From the NCBI GenBank assembly GCA_024230695.1, contig JAAERC010000600.1, positions 1-15,880 of the forward strand: DNA of 15,880 nucleotides, in the 5' to 3' direction. Made by a program: the position numbers and the translations under genes. Of the stretch, positions 1-6,483 are shown in pieces. The number at the start of each line of letters is the position of its first letter. Position 1 is the first letter of the stretch. The notes beneath the pieces are model-generated. The model ran no database searches. It was not told the DNA's origin and saw only the letters and a program-made list of their open reading frames with translations. Source of the stretch: Candidatus Zixiibacteriota bacterium. Its GTDB lineage: Bacteria; Zixibacteria; MSB-5A5; GN15; PGXB01.

Positions 1-537
1 TATTTAGTTTTCAAAGAACTAAAGCTAAAAAAATGCTCATCTGGATATCAACATATCACAGACAGCTCTCGAGTATAAGATACAATCTAAACCTTGTCAA
101 GCGATTATTTCAATTATTTTCACTTTTTTTAAGTTTTTTTTGTTTTTCCTATACTTCCCTTTTTTAGCTATCGACCAAATTGTCGTAAGTTACTATAATA
201 GAATACGATAACTCGGCCACTTCTATTTGTCGTCAAAACATATTAATACTTTAATATTAAAAATATCTCAAATTAATAGCCGGTATTAAACCAATCTGTT
301 CAATATTTGCGACTGTTATTGGATGGTTTCAAACGGCGATCCCGAATAATGGAATATTTTTTTGCCAGTTTTGGTTGAGTTATCGATTTTTCGCCTAATT
401 GCCAAAAAGTTATTCTGTGTTCTCATAATCTAAACATATCTAAATGATCGTCTTTTTTTGATATAGCAACACTATTACAGCATTACTTGTATGTCTTATA
501 CCATTATTGCGTTATACCGCATTTCTTCAATTAATAC
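1..537. other. AT-rich non-coding region
   Basis: No open reading frame of useful length with a ribosome binding site or recognisable protein was seen on either strand. The stretch is AT-rich with long T runs around 125-170. Positions 3-9 and 17-23 form a 7-bp inverted repeat (TTTAGTT / AACTAAA) with a 7-base loop; it has no clear T tail, so I do not call it a terminator. No tRNA-like or rRNA-like sequence was recognised. Confidence 0.6.
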
Positions 538-566
538 TTGACATTATGCGTCAACATAGTTATTAT
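538..566 (+). promoter_or_regulatory. Sigma-70-type promoter for the cohesin/dockerin gene
   Basis: A perfect -35 box TTGACA (538-543) is followed after exactly 17 bases by TATTAT (561-566), five of six matches to the -10 consensus. Transcription would start near 573 and leave a leader of about 140 bases before the ATG at 716. It is the best promoter match seen in the window. Confidence 0.7.
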
Positions 567-598
567 ATTTGAAATAACATTTCTTCTAAGGGACTTAT

Positions 599-613
599 CT
601 ATCGAGTCGATAG
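599..613. promoter_or_regulatory. 15-bp palindrome in the 5' leader (possible operator)
   Basis: CTATCGA-G-TCGATAG is a perfect 7-bp inverted repeat around one central base, about 33 bases after the promoter's -10 box. The one-base centre makes a protein-binding site more likely than an RNA hairpin. A second, weaker inverted repeat (TTAATC at 641-646, GATTAA at 652-657) lies downstream in the same leader. No regulator is identified, so the operator role is inferred. Confidence 0.3.
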
Positions 614-715
614 CGAACGATGGTTTTTGAACGCTAAATTTTAATCGGGAAGATTAATCTGTAAAACATCGCTAACGGATTTGCACAAAACAATTACCTT
701 AACTTTGGAGGTCAA

Positions 716-3700
716 ATGTTTGATTTCTTTATGTCCGTTAGATTCTCACTTTTTAAAACCTGTATCATCATAATTCTGGGAGCTATTCTGATTCAGATGA
801 CTGCTTTTGCACAAGCAGATCCCCCTCAAGAGTTCAAAATTGAAATCGCGGATGTTGCATCGGCAGAACCCGGACAACCAATAACTGTCCCGATATTAAA
901 AACCGAAGGAGACAAAGTAATTGAAGGTTTTGATTTTCTTATTAAATACGACCCCAATATTCTGACATTGATTGATGTAACACCCGGAGAATTAATCGCC
1001 GATGGAATTTATGAGCAGTTTGATTGGCGTTTTGATCCGGGTGTAAACGACAACAGCGTTGTACGTGTGATCGGCTTGAGAGATGTTAGTGATGGTTCAT
1101 CAAATCCAAACCAACAGGTAAGCGGTCATGGCGAACTATTTAAACTCAATTTTTCATTAAAAAATAATATGGCTATTGATTGTGATCAAACACCGATTCG
1201 TTTTCTCTGGTTTGATTGCGGTGACAATGGAATAGCAACCGAAGACGCTGATACATCTTTGTTTGTTATATCTGACCGCGTATTTGATTATGGAGAATTG
1301 GGAGAGATCACTGATCTGTCGTGGAACTTCCCCACCCATGCCGGCGCGGCCGATGAATGCTCTGATCCGATAAAACCAAATCCACCAGTAAGATTTATTG
1401 ATTTTTATAATGGTAGTATCCAAATAGATTCTTTTGATGATCAAAAAATCAAATTTGAAATTGAAGACTTTGTTGCGGCGGAGCTTGGACAGACAGTTAC
1501 CGCCACTATCTCAAAAACTTCTGGTTCATTGGAGATATTGGGATTTGATTTTCTTATCAATTACGACCCATATGCAATGTCCTTCCTGAGTGCCGATCCT
1601 GGTGAATTGTATACAAATAGTAATTTAAAACCTCTCGTATCTTATCTAGAAGAAGGATGGCATAATAGTACCGAGGAGCAAACCGGTTTAATCCGTATCA
1701 TTGGCTTAGAAGATTTCCCCTTGAGCAACGATAATCCCCCGATTACCGGAAATGGGGAATTATTCAAACTTAATTTCGTTATTACAGGAGAACCGGCACT
1801 TGAATGTACAACTCAGCCGTTACGTTTCATCTGGCATAATTGTGGTGACAATGTAGTAGTAGTCGATGCAGACAATCCCGTTCAATCATTAATTTCAGAT
1901 AGAGTAATTGAATACATTGATAACTCCTATCAGGATATAACTGATCCTTCAATGGAATTCCCCTCTATTTATGGAGCACGGGATGAGTGCACCTTTCCAT
2001 CATCTCCATCTCCATGGATTAGATTTATTGATTTCCAAAATGGCAGTGTTGATATAAATTGTCTTGACGACAAGCAATTTAATATTAAAATCGGGAATTT
2101 TATGACAGTATTTTTGGGACAAGATGCAACTATCCCTATATTGAAAACCAACGGACAACTTGCTATGGAAGGTTTTGATTTTCTTATAACCTACGATACA
2201 GACATTCTGACATTTATTGAGGCCACCCCCGGTGATTTAATTGCTGATGGCATATATGAACATTTCGAGTGGCGCATTTATGAGCCGATGGATAATATCG
2301 GTTCTATACGAATTGTTGGTGTCAGAGATGTCAATGACGGCATCTCAAACCTTAACCCAAAGGTTACCGGTTTGGGAGAACTGATCAAGCTTAATTTCAG
2401 GGCATCAAGTAACGTCCCCAATAATTGGGTGCGAACACCGCTTCGTTTTTTCTGGCAGGATTGTGGTGACAATGGAATAGCGGCAGAAGATGCCGGGGTG
2501 CCCCTATTTTTGGTATCCGATCGAGTAACTGATTATTTTGGTCCTGAAGATTTCACCGACCCCTCGGCGGAATTCCCCACCCATTTTGGCACTCCTGAGG
2601 AATGCATCGATCCACTGATTTCAAACCCTCCAATCAGAAATATTAACTTTGTAAATGGCATAATCGATGTAAGATCCGAACATGATATGTTGAATATAGG
2701 CGATGTAAATCTTAACGGAATTAAATATGAGATTGCTGACTTGGTAGTATTCACCAACTATTTAATTCAGCAACCCGAACCATTCACTATCAATGAGGAA
2801 GGTCAGATCGCGGCTACAGATATTTATCGCGATGGGATTCCATTAACGTTAAATGATTACATATATATGATAAGAGTTTTGGAGGGTGCTGCTTTACCAT
2901 TTTATTACGAGATGGCACCATCTGACATATCTTCTGGAGCAGTAGCCTTTATTGAAACAGATTCATCTTTCATAATCAGGCTAAATTGCGAAGTACCGGT
3001 GGGAGGTTTATTTTTCAAACTATACGCACCGGATCTTAACTCCTACGAAGATATTACTATAAACAAATTCAGTCCGGCCGAGCAGATGGATTTCGGATAT
3101 GACGTAGTAAACGACACCTTGATTATCTTAGTTTACAAATTCCCCGATTATGCAGGACATGATATACTACCTTCTATAGAGAATGGATTTGTTGATATTG
3201 GGGAAATAATATATACCGGAAGTAAACCCGAGCTTATCCATTATGAAGCATGCGGCTATCTCGGTGAATATATTGGTTTTCTTCATATGCCATTTCCAAG
3301 TTCACCGCCTGTTTTTGAAAGCTATCCCGCAGAAATATCAAATAATCCTGATGGAACGTTTTATTATGATTTTAATGTTTTCGATTCCGATGGTCCGGCG
3401 AGTTGGATAAATTATAAGATTATTGATGGACCGGGAGAGATTGACGCCAGCACTGGCGAATATACATTAGCGAGCAAGTGCGGGACTCTTGATCCTTCAT
3501 TTATGGTGCATATTAGTGTCAGCGATGGAATAAATGACCACTCCCTAGACAACCCTGATATGAATGCGATAGTGACATTTAATAAGGTTTATCCGGTGGC
3601 GATTAAAGGCGATGTCAATGGGGATAAAGTGATTGATCTGTTAGATATTCTAAGTATTATTGATTACAAGTATAATGACGGTGAGGAACCTCAGGTTCTT

Positions 3701-3802
3701 GACGTGGCAGATACAAACAACGATAAAGTAGTTAATATTCTTGATATTCTTATTATCATAAATTTTAAATACAAAGGAGGGCCGGCACCGGCATGTGAAT
3801 AG
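716..3802 (+). CDS. Secreted protein with three cohesin-like modules and dockerin repeats
   Basis: Secreted or surface structural protein of 1028 residues. A signal peptide spans about residues 1-32 (hydrophobic core, then AFA before QADP). Three homologous modules of about 200 residues follow (41-238, 244-447, 455-652). Each begins like a cohesin fold (GQ..TVPILKT, then the GFDFLI.YD core) and ends in a tail with CGDN, ISDRV, EFPT, DEC and a [FV].NG.[IV]D[IV] strand. A degenerate dockerin-like segment (about 662-725) begins GDVNLNG. A beta-rich region (730-960) has an Ig/cadherin-like part starting near 863. A clear type I dockerin closes the protein (965-1022), with two Ca-binding loops starting GDVNGD and DTNNDK. 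The start is supported by GGAGG at 707-711, four bases before the ATG; a second Met at codon 6 is an alternative. The gene has its own promoter and ends in a terminator. No catalytic domain was seen. A role in cell-surface assembly or adhesion is inferred. Confidence 0.85.
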   Translation: MFDFFMSVRFSLFKTCIIIILGAILIQMTAFAQADPPQEFKIEIADVASAEPGQPITVPILKTEGDKVIEGFDFLIKYDPNILTLIDVTPGELIADGIYEQFDWRFDPGVNDNSVVRVIGLRDVSDGSSNPNQQVSGHGELFKLNFSLKNNMAIDCDQTPIRFLWFDCGDNGIATEDADTSLFVISDRVFDYGELGEITDLSWNFPTHAGAADECSDPIKPNPPVRFIDFYNGSIQIDSFDDQKIKFEIEDFVAAELGQTVTATISKTSGSLEILGFDFLINYDPYAMSFLSADPGELYTNSNLKPLVSYLEEGWHNSTEEQTGLIRIIGLEDFPLSNDNPPITGNGELFKLNFVITGEPALECTTQPLRFIWHNCGDNVVVVDADNPVQSLISDRVIEYIDNSYQDITDPSMEFPSIYGARDECTFPSSPSPWIRFIDFQNGSVDINCLDDKQFNIKIGNFMTVFLGQDATIPILKTNGQLAMEGFDFLITYDTDILTFIEATPGDLIADGIYEHFEWRIYEPMDNIGSIRIVGVRDVNDGISNLNPKVTGLGELIKLNFRASSNVPNNWVRTPLRFFWQDCGDNGIAAEDAGVPLFLVSDRVTDYFGPEDFTDPSAEFPTHFGTPEECIDPLISNPPIRNINFVNGIIDVRSEHDMLNIGDVNLNGIKYEIADLVVFTNYLIQQPEPFTINEEGQIAATDIYRDGIPLTLNDYIYMIRVLEGAALPFYYEMAPSDISSGAVAFIETDSSFIIRLNCEVPVGGLFFKLYAPDLNSYEDITINKFSPAEQMDFGYDVVNDTLIILVYKFPDYAGHDILPSIENGFVDIGEIIYTGSKPELIHYEACGYLGEYIGFLHMPFPSSPPVFESYPAEISNNPDGTFYYDFNVFDSDGPASWINYKIIDGPGEIDASTGEYTLASKCGTLDPSFMVHISVSDGINDHSLDNPDMNAIVTFNKVYPVAIKGDVNGDKVIDLLDILSIIDYKYNDGEEPQVLDVADTNNDKVVNILDILIIINFKYKGGPAPACE
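836..2671 (+). repeat. Three in-frame cohesin-like modules
   Basis: Protein-level tandem repeat of three modules at about 836-1429, 1445-2056 and 2078-2671. The strongest shared core is GFDFLI.YD in all three; modules 1 and 3 even share the base string GGTTTTGATTTTCTTAT. Modules 1 and 3 also share a near-identical segment after the core (ADGIYE.F.WR) that module 2 has lost, so module 2 is the most diverged. Two cysteines per module are conserved at 47-49 residue spacing (168/215, 376/425, 583/630). A third, upstream one (156, 364) is missing from module 3, which suggests that the first two form a disulfide. Confidence 0.8.
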
Positions 3803-3822
3803 AAACTGCAGTATACAAAACC

Positions 3823-3854
3823 AAAAAGGGCAGACAATTTGTCTGCCCTTTTTT
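3823..3854. terminator. Bidirectional rho-independent terminator
   Basis: GGGCAGAC (3828-3835) pairs with GTCTGCCC (3841-3848) around an AATTT loop. Five A's precede the stem and six T's follow it, so it can end transcription both ways. It sits between the convergent stops of the cohesin/dockerin gene (3802) and the acyl-CoA dehydrogenase (3877). Confidence 0.9.
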
Positions 3855-3876
3855 ATTTTTACTAAATCAATATTAA

Positions 3877-5088
3877 TCAGACATCATCGGTAAATGGCCA
3901 AGCCGGCAAACCGTAAGGACGCGGTTTATCGTCACGAAGCCCCAGTGCATAATCGGCCTGCATCAAGGTGTGCACTTCACGGGTGCCTTCATATATAGAG
4001 GCACCTTTACTGTTTCGGTAAAATCGTTCAACTGGGTATTCATCGGAGAATCCATAGGCGCCAAACACTTGCACTCCATCAGCACCAGCTTTTTCCGCCT
4101 CACGGCAAGCGATCCATTTGGCCAACGATGTTGAACGAGTGGCACGTATCCCCTCATTTCTTTCCCAGCCGGATTGAAGCCATAACAATCTTGAATATTG
4201 ATACCCAGCCGACATATTAGCCAGCATCTGTTTGACTAATTGATGTTCCCCAATCGGTTTTTCAAATGTCTTACGTGTTTTGGAATAGTCAAGACAAGCA
4301 TCAAGAGAGGCTTTAATAAGCCCGGTCGAGCCGCTGGCGACTGTGTATCGCCCTTGTTCGAGACAAAACATCGCTATTCCAAAACCCCAGCCTTCTTCGC
4401 CAAGTAGATTCTCAGATGGTACTTCTACATCCTGCATAGCTATCGATCCAGTGTTGCCAGCACGCACGCCAAGTTTGCCATGAATCGAACCGGTAGTGAT
4501 TCCGTCATACTCGCGCTCAACGATAAAACATGATATACCTGTGTGATCACGGTTCTTCTTTTTATCGAGATCGGTCCAGGCAAAAATCAAAAAGTTGTCG
4601 GCCACATCGGCAAGTGAGATCCACATCTTTTCGCCATTTAAAATATACTTATCCCCTTTTTTAACTGCGGTGGTTTGCAGACCGACAACATCTGAGCCGG
4701 CATTTGGTTCGGTCAGGCCGAAGGTCGATATCTTCTCCCCTTTTGATTGAGGTATCAGATATTTTTCTTTTTGAAAGTCGTTTCCACACGATAATAGTGT
4801 CAGCGAATTAAGGCCAATATGAACCGATAGAATTACCCGCGCGGAAGCATCGGCGTATTCAAGCTCTTCGCAGGCGAGTCCGAGTGAAATATAATCCATC
4901 CCGGCTCCGCCATATTTCTCCGGTATGCATATACCAAGAATATCAGCCGAGGACATTTTCTCAAAGATAGTCGGATCAAATTTCTGTGCCCGATCGTTTT
5001 CGGCGATAGTTGGTGAGACATATTTTTTGGCAAAATCGCGGCAGAGTTCCTGCACCGATTTGTGATCTTCATTTAATTCAAAGTTCAT
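3877..5088 (-). CDS. Acyl-CoA dehydrogenase
   Basis: FAD-dependent acyl-CoA dehydrogenase of 403 residues, near the family's usual 380-400. It oxidises an acyl-CoA to the 2-enoyl-CoA and passes electrons to electron-transfer flavoprotein, in fatty-acid or branched-chain acid breakdown. The first family signature is clear (FGLTEPNAGSD, 123-133), as are the conserved EQGRYTVA segment (244-251) and the C-terminal QVFGAYGF block (340-347). SIYEGTRE (364-371) carries the likely catalytic base, Glu367, at the position used in short- and medium-chain enzymes. The GAYG triplet differs from the common GGxG. The start is supported by AGGAG (5098-5094), five bases before the ATG. Chain-length preference cannot be read from the sequence. 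The gap to the upstream 272-residue gene is only 47 bp, and the first 15 codons are duplicated at the start of that gene. No ETF genes are nearby. Confidence 0.95.
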   Translation of the reverse strand: MNFELNEDHKSVQELCRDFAKKYVSPTIAENDRAQKFDPTIFEKMSSADILGICIPEKYGGAGMDYISLGLACEELEYADASARVILSVHIGLNSLTLLSCGNDFQKEKYLIPQSKGEKISTFGLTEPNAGSDVVGLQTTAVKKGDKYILNGEKMWISLADVADNFLIFAWTDLDKKKNRDHTGISCFIVEREYDGITTGSIHGKLGVRAGNTGSIAMQDVEVPSENLLGEEGWGFGIAMFCLEQGRYTVASGSTGLIKASLDACLDYSKTRKTFEKPIGEHQLVKQMLANMSAGYQYSRLLWLQSGWERNEGIRATRSTSLAKWIACREAEKAGADGVQVFGAYGFSDEYPVERFYRNSKGASIYEGTREVHTLMQADYALGLRDDKPRPYGLPAWPFTDDV

Positions 5089-5097
5089 TTTATCTCC
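5053..5097 (-). repeat. Direct repeat, copy 1 (dehydrogenase 5' end)
   Basis: This 45-bp segment covers the Shine-Dalgarno core and first 12 codons of the acyl-CoA dehydrogenase. It matches 5919-5963 in the same orientation at 41 of 45 positions, with the last 29 bases (5069-5097) identical. The encoded sequence (MNFELNED) is normal for an acyl-CoA dehydrogenase N-terminus, so this copy is probably the original. Confidence 0.9.
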
Positions 5098-5112
5098 TAA
5101 ATTGCTTTATAT

Positions 5113-5137
5113 AAAGTGAGGAATCTGCCCTCACCTT
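5113..5137 (-). terminator. Possible weak terminator or attenuator hairpin
   Basis: On the minus strand a 9-bp stem (AAGGTGAGG / CCTCACTTT, one G-U pair, 7-base loop) starts in the stop codon of the 272-residue gene and lies before the dehydrogenase ribosome binding site. It is followed by TTTATATAAA rather than a clean T run, so termination would be partial at best. It could reduce read-through between the two genes. Confidence 0.35.
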
Positions 5138-5954
5138 AATTATTATCTTCATTGTATCCGTGAACAAATAAGTTTTTGGCTGATTTCAAACTACATTTTT
5201 GATATTTGCTATACGCCTTGGCTGCACGAAGAACAATTTGATTTTTATTTTCACCCATCACCCAGCCATTTAAGGCCGCTTCAAGTGTATATGCCTCTGG
5301 TGCCATGAGGTTTGTGGTCCACAATAATGGATTGACATTATTTTTCTCGAAGGCATTACTAAAATAGTATCTGCTGGCACAGGCCAGAACAATTGCGTCC
5401 TTTTTACAATTGGTCAAATGTTTCGGAATAGAATCCAGACTGAATTCCATTAATCCATTATGTCCTATATAGGCAACAAGATTTGCATCCCCACCAATCC
5501 GTAAACTAGTACTATCTAATAAAATTGAATCTTTATTATTGCATCCTGCAGAATTAATAAAATCTTGAATAGATTGTTTTATGTTTTTTCCCTTATATGC
5601 ATCAGCCACCAAATACACATTTTGGTCAGCCAATTTAAATATGCAACTTTCTAATATTACATCGCTTCTATTTGATACACATTTTATAAGTTTCCAATCT
5701 TTATCCCGCCTAAAAAATGTTTTGACTCCATATAAGGCTCCCCAATAAAGATTATGATCGGGATTGTTACCATTCCCCAATTCCGCCGAAACCGGGACAA
5801 TGCCCTGATTTTCATTATCACAAAGTGCTACAAAAACATGAACCACTTTGGGAGGTTCGTTTGTAAAAGAGGTATTACTTATCAAACAGAAAATAATAAT
5901 TATGGAAATAATTTTCCCCACCGATATGCTATCATCATTTAATTCAAAGTTCAT
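5136..5954 (-). CDS. Exported protein of unknown function with a captured start, possibly caspase-like
   Basis: I do not assign a named family to this 272-residue protein. The start ATG lies five bases after GGAG (5963-5960), both copied from the dehydrogenase's 5' end. Residues 1-11 (MNFELNDDSIS) therefore look like a foreign leader in front of a signal peptide that begins near residue 12 (V, a GTG codon) and runs to about 31. GTG at 5921-5919 may be the original start, but no Shine-Dalgarno precedes it. The mature part has blocks HVFVALCDN (39-47), NLYWGALYGVKTFF (68-81), YLVADAY (114-120), AYIGHNGL (161-168), IVLACAS (188-194), LLWTTNLMAPEAYTLEAAL (210-228) and KYQKCSLKSAK (250-260). His165 after a beta strand and Cys192 at the end of a hydrophobic strand are arranged like the dyad of clan CD (caspase/gingipain-type) peptidases; this is inference from pattern alone. 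The gene is visibly AT-richer than the dehydrogenase, which suggests acquisition. Confidence 0.75.
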   Translation of the reverse strand: MNFELNDDSISVGKIISIIIIFCLISNTSFTNEPPKVVHVFVALCDNENQGIVPVSAELGNGNNPDHNLYWGALYGVKTFFRRDKDWKLIKCVSNRSDVILESCIFKLADQNVYLVADAYKGKNIKQSIQDFINSAGCNNKDSILLDSTSLRIGGDANLVAYIGHNGLMEFSLDSIPKHLTNCKKDAIVLACASRYYFSNAFEKNNVNPLLWTTNLMAPEAYTLEAALNGWVMGENKNQIVLRAAKAYSKYQKCSLKSAKNLFVHGYNEDNN

Positions 5955-5963
5955 TTTATCTCC
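5919..5963 (-). repeat. Direct repeat, copy 2 (start of the 272-residue gene)
   Basis: Second copy of the 45-bp repeat, 866 bp from copy 1. It supplies the ribosome binding site, ATG and first 12 codons of the 272-residue gene. Similarity to copy 1 stops right after GGAG on the upstream side and just inside the signal-peptide coding region on the other. Confidence 0.9.
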
Positions 5964-5995
5964 AATAGTTAAATGTCTAATCTTAAACGGAATAC

Positions 5996-6025
5996 AATAT
6001 AATAATTTGAGAAATAATGTGCCAA
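5996..6025 (-). promoter_or_regulatory. Candidate promoter for the 272-residue gene
   Basis: On the minus strand TTGGCA (6025-6020, five of six matches) is followed after 18 bases by TATATT (6001-5996, five of six). Transcription would start about 35 bases before the ATG at 5954. The region is AT-rich, so chance matches are likely. It overlaps the start of the epimerase remnant on the other strand. Confidence 0.35.
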
Positions 6026-6295
6026 AAAAACAATCTCAACAAAAAAACAATATTCCATATAGGTTGCGGATATACTCTTATAGGAAGAGTATTTAATAAG
6101 AGTTACCCGGCTCCCAGATTAAGTTTGAATATGACTAGATTAACCAAATACCGGTTTATCTACGGTTCACAGAAGGCAAAAAATGAGCTAGATTATAGGC
6201 CAGTATCTTTAGAGACGACCGTAGAATCAATATTAACGGGGATTAAAGGCAAAATAATGTCGGAACAATCAGTTTTAAACAAAATCATCAAATAA
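6017..6295 (+). pseudogene. Remnant of an NAD-dependent sugar epimerase/dehydratase (C-terminal end)
   Basis: The frame encodes 92 residues, of which about the last 60 (from APRLSLNMTRLTKYRF, near 6110) read like the C-terminus of an extended short-chain dehydrogenase (NAD-dependent epimerase/dehydratase family): RF.YGS.KAK.EL.YRPVSLE.TV..IL. The usual protein is over 300 residues, and the N-terminal Rossmann domain with its GxxGxxG motif is absent. No Shine-Dalgarno precedes the ATG at 6017, and the first 30 residues are low-complexity. An overlapping frame just upstream (NNIPYRLRIY, near 6050) may be the continuation before a frameshift. I read it as a decayed fragment; a small functional protein is less likely. 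Confidence 0.5.
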
Positions 6296-6332
6296 GCTTG
6301 TGAAGAATATCACATTCTTTCGCAATTCCCTC

Positions 6333-6360
6333 TTGACAAATATTCAATTTATTGTAAATT
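6333..6360 (+). promoter_or_regulatory. Candidate promoter for hppA
   Basis: A perfect -35 box TTGACA (6333-6338) is followed after 16 bases by TAAATT (6355-6360), four of six matches to the -10 consensus. This would give a leader of about 115 bases before the hppA start at 6484. The rest of the 6296-6483 gap is AT-rich, with no further structure seen. Confidence 0.5.
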
Positions 6361-6483
6361 CCCGAGTTAAATTTATGTGTGTAAGTGTTTTGGAAAAGGT
6401 TTGAACATTATAAAATATCTCAAAGATAAAAACGTGATTAATAATTTATTATATATACATACTAACAGCTTAAGGAGTTGTAG

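Noticed and set aside
3..23. Inverted repeat at the left edge as a terminator of an upstream gene
   Set aside because: The stem is only 7 AT-rich pairs and no T run follows directly.
573..715. Riboswitch in the leader of the cohesin/dockerin gene
   Set aside because: Only small inverted repeats were found; no conserved riboswitch core could be recognised, and the gene is not metabolic.
1157..1444. Minus-strand frame of 95 codons inside the cohesin/dockerin gene
   Set aside because: It runs antisense to the first module, with no promoter, ribosome binding site or recognisable domain.
5053..5963. Insertion sequence or transposon flanked by the 45-bp repeats
   Set aside because: No transposase, terminal inverted repeats or integrase was seen between the copies. 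The repeats are coding and too long for an ordinary target duplication, so I report only a duplication or capture.
5754..6096. Two overlapping + strand frames of 62 and 82 codons
   Set aside because: They are mostly antisense to the 272-residue gene, low in complexity and lack start signals. Only the last part near 6050 may relate to the epimerase remnant.
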